This document shows positions 9,698 through 18,833 of a stretch of 64,000 bases of DNA, in pieces; positions within the stretch are counted from its first letter, which is position 1; each line of letters starts with the position of its first letter. Under the pieces are notes generated by a model, which was not told the origin of the DNA, searched no databases, and saw only the letters and a program-made list of their open reading frames with translations. The stretch is from JAKPUX01 sp035353815 (GTDB lineage: Bacteria; Zhuqueibacterota; Zhuqueibacteria; Residuimicrobiales; Residuimicrobiaceae), in assembly GCA_035353815.1 (NCBI GenBank), contig DAOQAG010000018.1, positions 1-64,000 of the forward strand, written 5' to 3'. Both the position numbers and the translations under genes were made by a program.

Positions 9698-11317
9698 GTG
9701 GATCTTGAACTCCTGCTGTCACCGGAGCGTTTGCCGGGAATGACGCGGCTGGCCGCCGATTATCTCACCCATTCCGCGCGCGCCCTTGAGTTTTTTGCCG
9801 ACGATTATGGCCCTCCGGAGGCCTGGGCGCGCCGCACCGACGCTGTGCTTGCGGCATCTCGTGCCGACCGGCGCCAGGTGGTCGCGGCGCTGCGGCGGCA
9901 AAACCGCGCTCTCGGCGCCGGTGCGCCAACGCTGGCGGCGCTCGATGCCCTTGAATTGGACGAGTCCCTGGCCATCGTCACCGGCCAGCAGGCCGGGCTT
10001 TTCGGTGGGCCGTTATATACCCTGTACAAAGCGCTGACCGCCTGCAAGCTGGCGCGCCACTGGTCCGGGCAGCTGCGACGGCCGGTCGTGCCGGTCTTTT
10101 ACGTGGTTTCCGAGGATCATGACTTTGCCGAAGTGCAGGGCGCAGGCTATCTCGATGCAGAGCACGAGTTCAGAAAAGCGGTCTATGCCCCGGTTCTGAC
10201 GATCGCCCGTGCGCCGGTCGGCGAAATCATGCTCGATCCCGGGATAGAAGCCGTCCGCAACGAGCTGCTCAGCGCTGTGGCCGGCGGTGAATTCAAGGCC
10301 GAGATCGCCGGGATTCTCGCAGCGTCCTATCAACCGGGAGGCCGATTTGTCGAGGGCTTTCTCCGCTGGTATGTCCAGCTGCTGGAGGATCAGGGGATGA
10401 TCTTTCTCGATCCGGCCGATCCGGAACTCAAGCGCCTGGCCGCGCCGGTATTCACCGCCGAGCTCGAGCACGATCTCACGGTGACGGGGATGGCAGCGGC
10501 CAACCAGCGGCTGCAGGCGCTGGGCTATCATCAGCAGCTCCCCGTCCATCCCCGGCGTCCCGGGTTGCTGCTCCTGCGCGACGGCCGCCATGGCCTTGAA
10601 CGCGTTGCGCACGGCTGGCGGAATCTTAATAACGGAGAGATCCTGACCTTTGCAGAGTTGAACGGTCATCCCGAACAGCTCAGTCCCAAGGCGGCGCTGC
10701 GGCCGCTCTACGAGGATTACCTCCTGCCCACACTGGCCTATATCGGCGGTGCAGGGGAGATCGCCTATTGGGCCCAACTCAAGGAGGTCTATGCCGGATT
10801 CGGCTTGCCCATGCCGCTGGTGGTGCCGCGGGCGGGGTTCACCCTGATCGAGGGCAAGAGCCGGAGGGCGCTGGAGCGCTTTGCGATCGATCCATCCGCG
10901 CTGCTGGCCGATTCCGAAGCGACCCTTGCCGCGGTGCGCGAGCGTCTGCTCCCCACGGCGTTGGCCGGCGAGCTGGCTCGGCTGAAGGAGGGGGTCACGC
11001 AGAGCTGGCCGGAACTGCAAGAGGGCATCGTCGCCCTGGATGCCACCCTGCAGAGTCCGGCGGAAAAAACCCTGCAGCTGATCATCAACAGCCTGCAGCA
11101 GCTTGAACAGAAGGTGGCGCGCGCAGCGGAGCAAAAGCAAGCCTCGGCGCATGCCCAGTTGCACGCCTTGATGGCCTCGCTCCTGCCGGGCGGCGTGCTG
11201 CAGGAACGGCAGCTCAATGCGGTTCCTTTTCTCTGCCGTCATGGCCGCGGCCTGATCGATCGGCTCTACCGGTCCATCGATGTGTCCGGTCCGGGGCACC
11301 TGATCGTTGAACTCTGA
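9698..11317 (+). CDS. bshC: Bacillithiol biosynthesis cysteine-adding enzyme BshC
   Basis: Last step of bacillithiol synthesis: adds cysteine to glucosaminyl malate. 539 residues from the GTG at 9698, preceded by AAAGGGA; the earlier in-frame GTG at 9659 would lie within the promoter. Family signatures are VTGQQAGLFGGPLYTLYKAL (about 102-121), FYVVSEDHDFAEV, and PLVVPRAGFTLIE, with a C-terminal coiled-coil part (LQLIINSLQQLEQKVARAAE). bshB1 follows after 23 nt, so the pair is very likely one operon. bshA is not in the window. Confidence 0.93.
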   Translation: MDLELLLSPERLPGMTRLAADYLTHSARALEFFADDYGPPEAWARRTDAVLAASRADRRQVVAALRRQNRALGAGAPTLAALDALELDESLAIVTGQQAGLFGGPLYTLYKALTACKLARHWSGQLRRPVVPVFYVVSEDHDFAEVQGAGYLDAEHEFRKAVYAPVLTIARAPVGEIMLDPGIEAVRNELLSAVAGGEFKAEIAGILAASYQPGGRFVEGFLRWYVQLLEDQGMIFLDPADPELKRLAAPVFTAELEHDLTVTGMAAANQRLQALGYHQQLPVHPRRPGLLLLRDGRHGLERVAHGWRNLNNGEILTFAELNGHPEQLSPKAALRPLYEDYLLPTLAYIGGAGEIAYWAQLKEVYAGFGLPMPLVVPRAGFTLIEGKSRRALERFAIDPSALLADSEATLAAVRERLLPTALAGELARLKEGVTQSWPELQEGIVALDATLQSPAEKTLQLIINSLQQLEQKVARAAEQKQASAHAQLHALMASLLPGGVLQERQLNAVPFLCRHGRGLIDRLYRSIDVSGPGHLIVEL

Positions 11318-11340
11318 ATGAATCCGAACGCGAGGCGAAT

Positions 11341-12078
11341 ATGAATCAGTCGCTGGATATACTGGCCTTTGGTGCTCATCCCGATGATGTAGAGCTGATG
11401 GCGGGCGGGACGATCATCAAGCTGGTGCAGCTGGGGTATCGTGTGGGGATGATCTCGCTGACTGCGGGTGAGATGGGTACCCGGGGCACCCCGGAGATCC
11501 GCCGCAGCGAGTTTACGGCAGCCGCCGGCATCATAGGTCTGGCGATGCATGAGATGCTGGACATCCCTGATGGCGGTGTGGCTGAGAATGAAGAGAACAA
11601 ACTCAAGGTCATTCGCGCGATCCGCACCTGGCGGCCGGCGCTGGTGTTCGCCCCCTACTGGGAGACGCGCCATCCGGACCATGCCCATTGTTCTCATCTG
11701 GTGCGCGAGGCGGGATTTTTTGCCGGCCTGAAAAAGATCGAGACCGGTCAGCCCCAATTCCGTCCGCAGCGGCTGGTCTATTACTGCGAACACTATCATT
11801 TCACGCCCTCGTTTGTCGTCGATGTCTCGGAGACGTTCGAGCGTCGGCTGGAAGCGATCCGCGCCTACAAATCCCAGGTCTTCAATCCCGAGGCGGCAGA
11901 GGAGGGGAGTGAAGAAAAAACCCACATCAGCAGTCCTGAGTATTTTCGCTCCATTTCCGCGCGGGCCGAATACTGGGGGGGACGGATCGGGGTCCGCTAT
12001 GGCGAGCCCTTCCTGGTGCGCGAGGTGATCGGTGTGCGGGATCCTTATGAGCTGCTCATCGGCGTGCGGGCTGAATAA
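11341..12078 (+). CDS. bshB1: Bacillithiol biosynthesis deacetylase BshB1
   Basis: Zinc-dependent deacetylase (LmbE/PIG-L family) that removes acetate from GlcNAc-malate to give glucosaminyl malate, the substrate of BshC. 245 residues, standard length. Visible are LAFGAHPDDVELMAGGT (residues 8-24; zinc ligands in AHPDD), the SLTAGEMGTRGTPEIRR block typical of BshB1, MLDIPDGG, and HPDHAHCSHLVREAGFF with the second His cluster. Directly downstream of bshC. It converges with metX, whose stop codon is 13 nt away. Confidence 0.95.
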   Translation: MNQSLDILAFGAHPDDVELMAGGTIIKLVQLGYRVGMISLTAGEMGTRGTPEIRRSEFTAAAGIIGLAMHEMLDIPDGGVAENEENKLKVIRAIRTWRPALVFAPYWETRHPDHAHCSHLVREAGFFAGLKKIETGQPQFRPQRLVYYCEHYHFTPSFVVDVSETFERRLEAIRAYKSQVFNPEAAEEGSEEKTHISSPEYFRSISARAEYWGGRIGVRYGEPFLVREVIGVRDPYELLIGVRAE

Positions 12079-12091
12079 AGCGGCTGTGGTC

Positions 12092-13246
12092 TCAGCGCGG
12101 CAAGCGGCTGGCGTAAACCTCGGCAAGAAAACGGGAGATGGTCTGCATCATCTCCGGATTGGGAAGCAAAAAAGAGTCGTGGCCATACCAGGTGTTGAAT
12201 TCCCTGAAGGTCACGGCTTTTTTATGCTTTTCGAGGACGTGGAGCAGCTCGAGCGACTGTGAGGTCGGGTAGAGCCAGTCCGAGGTGAAGGAGAGGACGA
12301 GAAAGCGCGCCGTGACCTCCTGGAAGGCCTGATCGAGAGAGCCATAATCGCGCGCCAGGTCGAAGTAATCGATGGCCTTGGTGATATAGAGATAGGAATT
12401 GGCGTCGAATCGGGCGACAAAAATCTCGCCCTGATGACGCAGGTAGCTCTCGACCTCGAAATCGATCCTGAAATCAAAGCCGTAATCCTCTTTTTCGCGC
12501 AGGGTGCGGCCGAATTTACGGCGCATCGACTCTTCGCTCAGATAGGTGATGTGCGCGAGCATGCGTGCGGTCGCCAATCCCCGGGCCGGAATTTTCCCCT
12601 GGAGTTGATAATCGCCGCCGCACCAGTCCGCATCCGCATAGATCGCCTGGCGGCCGACCTCATCCCAGCCGATCTGCATGGCATTTTGATGGCAGGTGGT
12701 GGCGATGGGGATGGCCGCGGCGACGCGCTGCGGAGCAGCGATGCACCATTGCAGGGCCTGCATGCCCCCCATGGAGCCGCCGGCAACGCAGAGCAGCCGT
12801 TCGATGCCGAGGTGGTCGATCAGATGCATCTGGGCGCGGACCATGTCGGCGATGGTCACCACTGGGAAGCCGAGGGCATAGGGCCGGCCGCTGGCGGGAT
12901 CGATCGACGAAGGTCCGGTCGAGCCCTGGCAGCCGCCGATGACGTTGGAGCAGATGACGCAGTACTTGTCGATGTCAAAGGGGCGGCCGTGTCCGACCAT
13001 GAAATCCCACCACCCGGGCCGGTGATCGGCGGGGTGATGCCAGCCGGCGACGTGGGCATCCCCGGAGAGGGCGTGGAGGAGGAGGATGGCATTGTCGCGG
13101 GCGGCATTGAGCATCCCGTAGATCTCGTAAGCGAGGGTGATCGGGCCGAGGCGGCCGCCATTGTCGAGCGCCATCTCCCGGGGCGGCGCTGCAAAGGTGA
13201 AGTACTGCCGTTCAACCACGCCGACCGAATCCGCAGGGATCTCCAT
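12092..13246 (-). CDS. metX: Homoserine O-acetyltransferase
   Basis: Activates homoserine for methionine synthesis. 384-residue alpha/beta hydrolase with an HALSGDAHVAG oxyanion region, NVIGGCQGSTGPSSIDP (101-117), nucleophile Ser158 in AGGSMGGMQALQW, the Asp of SFTSDWLYPT, and the His of WYGHDSFLL near the C-terminus. The acyl donor (acetyl- or succinyl-CoA) cannot be fixed from this reading alone, although pairing with metY favours O-acetylhomoserine. The start codon overlaps the metY stop by one base (TGATG), so translation is coupled. Confidence 0.93.
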   Translation of the reverse strand: MEIPADSVGVVERQYFTFAAPPREMALDNGGRLGPITLAYEIYGMLNAARDNAILLLHALSGDAHVAGWHHPADHRPGWWDFMVGHGRPFDIDKYCVICSNVIGGCQGSTGPSSIDPASGRPYALGFPVVTIADMVRAQMHLIDHLGIERLLCVAGGSMGGMQALQWCIAAPQRVAAAIPIATTCHQNAMQIGWDEVGRQAIYADADWCGGDYQLQGKIPARGLATARMLAHITYLSEESMRRKFGRTLREKEDYGFDFRIDFEVESYLRHQGEIFVARFDANSYLYITKAIDYFDLARDYGSLDQAFQEVTARFLVLSFTSDWLYPTSQSLELLHVLEKHKKAVTFREFNTWYGHDSFLLPNPEMMQTISRFLAEVYASRLPR

Positions 13247-14547
13247 CAGGACCTCTTGGCCGCTGCCGCCAGGGCCTGGTCCAGATCTTGCTCGAGATCG
13301 GCGTGATGCTCCAGGCCGATGGAGAGGCGGATCAGATCGGGGGTGATCCCGCCGGCGGCTTGCTGCGCCTCGGTGAGCTGGGAATGGGTGGTGCTGGCGG
13401 GGTGGACCGCCAGGCTTCTCGCATCGCCGACATTGGCGACATGAGAAAAGAGCTGCAGAGCGTCGATGAAGGCTGCGCCAGCCTCCACACCGCCGCGAAT
13501 GCCGAATACCACCATGCCGCCGAAACCGCGATGCAGGTACTTCCGCGCCACGCCATGGGTGGGATGACCGGGAAGGCCGGGATAGCGCACCCAGGCGACG
13601 GCCGGATGATTCTGGAGAAATTCAGCAATGGCCAGCCCATTTTCGCAATGGCGCTGCATGCGCAGGGGGAGGGTCTCGATGCCCTGTAAAAAGATCCAGG
13701 CGTTGTCGGGCGAGATGCAGGCGCCGAGGTTGCGCAGGGGCACCAGGCGCAGGCGCATGATAAAGGCGAGGGGATTGAGTTCGCCGAGGTCCCGGGCATA
13801 GCGCAGGCCATGGTAGCCGGGATCGGGCTGGTTGAAGAGGGTGAATTTGGGATCGCTCCAGTCGAAAGTTCCTTTATCGATGACGATGCCGCCGATGCCG
13901 GTACCGTGGCCGCCGAGCCATTTGGTCAGGGAGTGGCAGACGATGTCGGCGCCATGCTCGAGCGGGCGCAGCAGCCAGGGGGTGGTAAAGGTCGAATCGA
14001 CAATGAAGGGGAGGTGGTGGCGCGCGGCGACAGCGGCGATCTCCTCGAGGTCGATCACCTCCAGGGCGGGATTGCCGATGGTTTCGGCGAAGAGCGCGCG
14101 GGTTTGCGGGGTGATCGCCGCCGCAAACTGGGCCGGATCCCCGGGATTGACGAAATGACAGTGGATGCCGAACTGCGGCAGCAGGGTGTCGAACATGGTA
14201 TAGGTGCCGCCGTAGAGGTTGCGGGCGGCGACGATCTCGTCCCCGGCCGAGCAGATATTGATGATGGCGTAAAAGATCGCTGAAGTGCCGGAGGCGATGG
14301 CCAGGGCGGCGGCGCCGCCTTCAAGGACGGCCATACGCTGCTCGAGAACCGCCTGGGTGGGATTTCCCAGCCGGGTGTAAATGTTGCCCATCTCCCTGAG
14401 GGCAAAGAGATCGGCGGCATGGGCTGAATTATGAAAGAGGTAGGCGCTGGTACGATGGACCGGCACCGCCTGCGCACCCGTTGTGGGGTCCGCTTGCTGC
14501 CCGGCGTGAAGCGCCAGGGTCTCGAAATGAAGGGTATCTCTGTTCAT
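13246..14547 (-). CDS. metY: O-acetylhomoserine sulfhydrylase
   Basis: PLP enzyme of the Cys/Met metabolism family that makes homocysteine directly from O-acetylhomoserine and sulfide. 433 residues, the long form typical of MetY. The N-terminus ETLALHAGQQADPTTGAQAV, NIYTRLGNPTQAVLE, ALAIASGTSAI, VDSTFTTPWL (Asp184) and the PLP lysine K209 in HSLTKWLGGHGTGIGG are visible. First gene of the metY-metX operon. Its upstream region is AT-rich and shared with hutU, which is transcribed divergently; I saw no SAM riboswitch there. Confidence 0.95.
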   Translation of the reverse strand: MNRDTLHFETLALHAGQQADPTTGAQAVPVHRTSAYLFHNSAHAADLFALREMGNIYTRLGNPTQAVLEQRMAVLEGGAAALAIASGTSAIFYAIINICSAGDEIVAARNLYGGTYTMFDTLLPQFGIHCHFVNPGDPAQFAAAITPQTRALFAETIGNPALEVIDLEEIAAVAARHHLPFIVDSTFTTPWLLRPLEHGADIVCHSLTKWLGGHGTGIGGIVIDKGTFDWSDPKFTLFNQPDPGYHGLRYARDLGELNPLAFIMRLRLVPLRNLGACISPDNAWIFLQGIETLPLRMQRHCENGLAIAEFLQNHPAVAWVRYPGLPGHPTHGVARKYLHRGFGGMVVFGIRGGVEAGAAFIDALQLFSHVANVGDARSLAVHPASTTHSQLTEAQQAAGGITPDLIRLSIGLEHHADLEQDLDQALAAAAKRS

Positions 14548-14647
14548 GGAACCTGCCCGGTCTGATGAAAATGATGATTATTTATAATATAACAAGATCT
14601 GTTCTTTATAACTACTGCAAATCGACCGCGCTGCCGTCTTTATTTAT

Positions 14648-14678
14648 TTTGTTTCCCAGATAAAAATTCAATATTTTG
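14648..14678 (+). promoter_or_regulatory. Predicted promoter of the hut unit
   Basis: TTTG, 20 nt, TATTTTG, in the AT-rich 200-nt divergent region between metY and hutU. It can also be read as TTGTTT-17-TATTTT. A 5-bp inverted repeat (GCACC, 11 nt, GGTGC) at 14700-14720 lies just downstream and could be an operator, but this is weak. No convincing promoter for metY was found on the other strand. Confidence 0.4.
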
Positions 14679-14747
14679 AGGTGCGAACAACGGTCGGTGG
14701 CACCTGGATCATTGTGGTGCGATACTAACAGGAGGGTATTTCCAGAG

Positions 14748-16397
14748 ATGGAATCTGCGATTCACGCCCCGCGGGGCACAATACTGAGCTGCAAGGGCTG
14801 GGTTCAGGAGGCCGCCCTGCGCATGCTGATGAACAACCTTGATCCGGATGTCGCCGAAAAGCCCCAGGAGCTGATTGTATACGGCGGCACGGGCAAGGCC
14901 GCGCGCAATTGGGAGTGCTATCATGCACTGGTGCGCACGCTGCAAAATCTGGAGAATGACGAAACCCTGCTGGTGCAATCGGGCAAGCCGGTCGCCGTCT
15001 TCAAGACGCACGAGAACGCGCCACGGGTGCTGATCTCCAATTCTTTGCTGGTGCCACACTGGGCCACCTGGGATGAATTCCGGCGCCTCGAAGGGCTGGG
15101 ATTGACGATGTACGGGCAAATGACGGCCGGGAGCTGGATCTATATCGGCTCGCAGGGGATTCTCCAGGGAACCTACGAGACCTTTGCCAGCTGTGCCGAG
15201 CGCTATTTTGGCGGGACGCTGGCGGGGCGGTTGTTGGTGACAGCCGGCCTCGGCGGGATGGGTGGTGCCCAGCCCCTGGCGGCGACGATGAACGGTGCGG
15301 CGTGTCTGTGCATCGAGGTGGACCGGAGCCGGCTGGAACGCCGCTTGCAGACGCGTTACCTCGATGTTATGAGCGAGAGCCTGGATGAAGCGCTCGAGCG
15401 GGTGCTGGAGGCGCGCCGCCGCAAGGAGCCGCTGTCGGTGGGATTGCTGGGCAATGCTGCGGATGTTCTGCCAGCCCTGGTCGAGCGCGGGATCGTCCCG
15501 GATGTGCTGACCGATCAGACCTCCGCCCACGATGTCCTCAACGGCTATGTGCCGAATGGCCTGGCCTATGCAGAGGCCCTGGCGCTGCGCGTCGCCGATC
15601 CGGTGCGCTATCAGGGGATGGCGCGGGCCGCGATCGTCCGCCATGTTGAAGCGATGCTGGCGCTGCGAAAGGCCGGAGCGGTGACCTTTGATTACGGCAA
15701 CAACATCCGGGGTGAGGCTCTCGCCAACGGACTGAAGCAGGCCTTCGACATTCCCGGTTTCGTACCCGAGTTTATCCGGCCGCTTTTCTGCCTGGGCAAG
15801 GGGCCGTTCCGCTGGGCCGCGCTCAGCGGCGATCCGCAGGATATTTATGCCACGGATGCTGCTCTGGTGGCGGCGTTTCCGGACAATGCGCCGCTGCGCC
15901 GCTGGATCGAGCGGGCGCAGCGGCAGGTGCAGTTTCAGGGGCTGCCCTCGCGTATTTGCTGGCTGGGCTATGGCGAGCGCGCGCAGATGGGCCGGATCTT
16001 TAACGATCTAGTCGCCACGGGCGAAGTGAAGGCCCCCATCGTCATCGGTCGGGACCATCTCGATGCCGGTTCGGTAGCCTCGCCCAACCGCGAAACCGAA
16101 AAGATGCGCGATGGCAGCGATGCCATCGCCGACTGGCCGATCCTCAATGCCCTGATCAACGCGGTCGGCGGAGCGAGCTGGATCTCGGTGCATCACGGCG
16201 GGGGAGTGGGGATCGGCTATTCGCTGCATGCCGGGATGGTGATCGTGGCCGACGGCACGCGCGAGGCCGCCGTCCGGCTGCAGCGGGTGCTGACGACCGA
16301 TCCCGGGATGGGCGTCGTCCGGCACGCGGACGCAGGATATGATCTGGCTGTCAACGCAGCACGAGAGATGAATATCCACATGCCGATGCTGAAATAA
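14748..16397 (+). CDS. hutU: Urocanate hydratase
   Basis: Second step of histidine degradation: urocanate to imidazolonepropionate, with NAD as a bound cofactor. 549 residues from the ATG at 14748, which has AGGAGGG 11 nt upstream; the ORF extends to an in-frame ATG at 14676 with no family similarity in that extension. Signatures are VYGGTGKAARNWE, WDEFRRLEGLGLTMYGQMTA (within the family), TAGLGGMGGAQPLAATM (NAD binding), FDYGNNIRGEA, ICWLGYGERA, IVIGRDHLDAGSVASPNRET and HHGGGVGIGYS. hutI is two genes downstream; hutH is not in the window. Confidence 0.96.
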   Translation: MESAIHAPRGTILSCKGWVQEAALRMLMNNLDPDVAEKPQELIVYGGTGKAARNWECYHALVRTLQNLENDETLLVQSGKPVAVFKTHENAPRVLISNSLLVPHWATWDEFRRLEGLGLTMYGQMTAGSWIYIGSQGILQGTYETFASCAERYFGGTLAGRLLVTAGLGGMGGAQPLAATMNGAACLCIEVDRSRLERRLQTRYLDVMSESLDEALERVLEARRRKEPLSVGLLGNAADVLPALVERGIVPDVLTDQTSAHDVLNGYVPNGLAYAEALALRVADPVRYQGMARAAIVRHVEAMLALRKAGAVTFDYGNNIRGEALANGLKQAFDIPGFVPEFIRPLFCLGKGPFRWAALSGDPQDIYATDAALVAAFPDNAPLRRWIERAQRQVQFQGLPSRICWLGYGERAQMGRIFNDLVATGEVKAPIVIGRDHLDAGSVASPNRETEKMRDGSDAIADWPILNALINAVGGASWISVHHGGGVGIGYSLHAGMVIVADGTREAAVRLQRVLTTDPGMGVVRHADAGYDLAVNAAREMNIHMPMLK

Positions 16398-16412
16398 CTG
16401 AAAGAGCCTGCC

Positions 16413-17609
16413 ATGACCGATCCCAAGGTATTCTATCGCGAGCTCGATGCGCTCCTGGCCAAGATCCGGCTGGTAGCCGCCGGGGAGCAGTTTTTACCCT
16501 CCATCATGCAAGAACTGACCGACAGTTTTCATGATCGGCTGCATATCGCCAATGCCCGCTATTATCTGTTGCTCGATGATACGTTTGTCCTGCAATACCC
16601 GGAACATGGGGCGAAGCGCTTCGGCTATGCCGAGGAACTGCCCGTGGAATCGGAGGTGGTGCAGCTTGCCGCGCGCAATCGCAGTTATATTTACGATTCC
16701 GATTTTCTCAACGGCCAGTTTTACACCACCCCGATTGCGGAAAATAACTTTCACGCTGCCATCTGGGTACACAGTCCGGAGCGGCAATGGCTGGTGGTCT
16801 TCCAGCTCGATCTGGGATGGGAGCGGGAGGAGATCAATCTGTTTCTCAACTCGGTACGCACCAGCCTCAATTACCGGTTTTTCTCCGATGTCATCGGCGT
16901 GCGGCTGGAGCAGGCGGTTGAAATCCAGAAGAGCCTGCTGCCGCAAAAGTCACCCAAAATCGACGGCTACGACATTGCCGGATTCAGCCAACCGGCGGAA
17001 CTGGTCGGCGGCGATTTATTTGATTATTTCGAATTGAAAGACGGGACGCTGGGGGTTTCGATCGGCGACGTCAGCGGCCATGGGCTGCCGGCCGCGTTGC
17101 TGATGCGTGATGTCGTGATCGGCCTGCGGATGGGTCTGGCCATGGAACTGCGCTCGGTGCACACGATCAAGACGCTCAACCGGGTGATCCTGCGCAGTAC
17201 CTATGCCGCCAATTATGTCTCCCTCTTTGTCACCGAAATCGAAGGCGACGGTCATCTCTTCTTCATCAACGCCGGCCATCCCGGCCCGCTGCTGGTGCAC
17301 GGCAAGGAGGTCAAGTGCCTCGCTGCGACTGGAACGACCCTGGGATTCCTGCCGGAAATCGATCTTCATCGCGATTATGCCCACATCGAATCGGGGGCCG
17401 TGCTGGTGCTTTACAGCGACGGCATCACCGAGCGCCAGAACCCCGATGGCGATATGTTCGGCGTGGAACGACTGACCAACCTGATCATCGAGAACCAGCA
17501 TTTCGACGCCAATACCCTGTTGCACAAGATCTCGTCGCATGTCTACGATTTCGGCCATGCGGCAAGCTGGGAGGATGATGTGACGCTGGTCGTCATCAAG
17601 AGGCGCTGA
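16413..17609 (+). CDS. RsbU/SpoIIE-type PP2C serine phosphatase
   Basis: 398 residues. The N-terminal 160 residues look like a divergent GAF-type sensor, with a short coiled linker around 165-180. The C-terminal PPM phosphatase domain shows EIQKSLLPQKSP, ELVGGDLFDYF and SIGDVSGHGLPAALLM (the Asp residues that bind Mn/Mg), FFINAGHPGPLLV, VLYSDGITE and WEDDVTLVVIK. Such proteins usually dephosphorylate an anti-sigma-factor antagonist. No antagonist or anti-sigma gene is nearby. It lies 15 nt after hutU and 3 nt before hutI, so it is almost certainly cotranscribed with histidine degradation genes, which is unusual. Confidence 0.9.
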   Translation: MTDPKVFYRELDALLAKIRLVAAGEQFLPSIMQELTDSFHDRLHIANARYYLLLDDTFVLQYPEHGAKRFGYAEELPVESEVVQLAARNRSYIYDSDFLNGQFYTTPIAENNFHAAIWVHSPERQWLVVFQLDLGWEREEINLFLNSVRTSLNYRFFSDVIGVRLEQAVEIQKSLLPQKSPKIDGYDIAGFSQPAELVGGDLFDYFELKDGTLGVSIGDVSGHGLPAALLMRDVVIGLRMGLAMELRSVHTIKTLNRVILRSTYAANYVSLFVTEIEGDGHLFFINAGHPGPLLVHGKEVKCLAATGTTLGFLPEIDLHRDYAHIESGAVLVLYSDGITERQNPDGDMFGVERLTNLIIENQHFDANTLLHKISSHVYDFGHAASWEDDVTLVVIKRR

Positions 17610-17612
17610 GCG

Positions 17613-18833
17613 ATGCCGTCACTGCTGGTGGTGAATATCGGCCAGGCGGTTACCGCATCTGGCGCGCCTGTGCGCGGCGCGGCGATGCGCACGCTCGTGC
17701 AGCACAAGGATGCGGCGATCCATATTCAGGACGGGATCATCCGGGCCATTGGCCCGCGGGCGCAGGTCGAGGCGCAGGTGACGGGCGACCCGCCTCTCCT
17801 CGATGCGGGTGGTGGTGCTGTCCTCCCCGGTTTCATCGACAGCCACACGCACCTTGTGTTTGCCGGTCAGCGTGAGGATGAATTCGATCTCAAGATCGCC
17901 GGGGCCAGCTATCAGGAGGTCGCCGCGGCGGGCGGCGGCATCCTTAGCACCGTGGCGGCGACGCGCCGGGCTTCGCAGGCGGAGCTGGTGGAGATCGGCC
18001 TCGGCTACCTGGCTTCTGCCCTGCGGCACGGTACCACGACGATGGAGATCAAGAGCGGCTACGGCCTCGATGCGGAAAATGAGATCAAACTCCTCGAGGT
18101 GATCGCCGAACTCGGACGCCGTCAGCCGGTCGAGCTGGTGCCGACCTTCATGGGGGCCCACGCGGTTCCGCCGGGGATCTCGCAGCGCGAGCAGACGGAA
18201 CGTCTCATCGCCCTTCTGCCCCAGCTCAAGGAGAAGGCGGAGTTTTGTGATGCCTTTTGCGAGGCCGGGTATTACGGTCTTGAGGAAACGCGGGCCCTGT
18301 TTGCGGCCGCGCGCCGCGCAGGATTCGGGCTCAGGCTGCACGCGGCGCAATTCACCAACGCCGGGGCGGTGCAGCTGGCGGTGGAGATGGGGGCGCGATC
18401 GGTCGATCATCTCGAGCAGATCGGAGCGGCGGAGATTGCCCTGCTGGCGGAAGCGGAGTGCTGCGCGACCCTGTTGCCCGGTGTATCCTTTTTTATGCAC
18501 TATGGTTATCCCCCGGCCCGGGCCTTGATCGACCGCGGCGCGATCGTCGCCATTGCCTCCAACTTTAATCCGGGCACCTGTATGTGCCTCAATCCCCAGC
18601 TCATCTTCGCGATCGCCTGCACACAGATGCGGATGACCACTGCGGAAGCCCTGGTCGCCCTGACCGCCAACGCCGCCTGGTCTCTGAACCGGCCGCGGGT
18701 CGGCCGGCTGCTCTCCGGCATGCAAGCCGATCTGCTGCTGCTCGATGCCCCCAATTACCGGAGCATTCCCTATTTCTTCGGTGAAAATCATGTCAAAACA
18801 GTGGTGAAAAAGGGCGAGGTCGTGGTTGGCTGA
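17613..18833 (+). CDS. hutI: Imidazolonepropionase
   Basis: Third step of histidine degradation: hydrolyses imidazolone-5-propionate to formiminoglutamate. 406 residues, amidohydrolase superfamily. Visible are LPGFIDSHTHLVFAGQR with the HTH metal pair, DEFDLKIAGASYQEVAAAGG, TTMEIKSGYGLD, VPTFMGAHAVPP, LHAAQFTNAGAVQLA, ARSVDHLEQ, and IASNFNPGTCMCLNPQL. It lies between the phosphatase and a radical SAM gene with which it overlaps by 8 nt. Confidence 0.96.
   Translation: MPSLLVVNIGQAVTASGAPVRGAAMRTLVQHKDAAIHIQDGIIRAIGPRAQVEAQVTGDPPLLDAGGGAVLPGFIDSHTHLVFAGQREDEFDLKIAGASYQEVAAAGGGILSTVAATRRASQAELVEIGLGYLASALRHGTTTMEIKSGYGLDAENEIKLLEVIAELGRRQPVELVPTFMGAHAVPPGISQREQTERLIALLPQLKEKAEFCDAFCEAGYYGLEETRALFAAARRAGFGLRLHAAQFTNAGAVQLAVEMGARSVDHLEQIGAAEIALLAEAECCATLLPGVSFFMHYGYPPARALIDRGAIVAIASNFNPGTCMCLNPQLIFAIACTQMRMTTAEALVALTANAAWSLNRPRVGRLLSGMQADLLLLDAPNYRSIPYFFGENHVKTVVKKGEVVVG

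Noticed and set aside
14548..14747. Possible SAM riboswitch before metY or hut operator
   Set aside because: No conserved riboswitch core seen; only AT-rich DNA and a 5-bp inverted repeat that could occur by chance.
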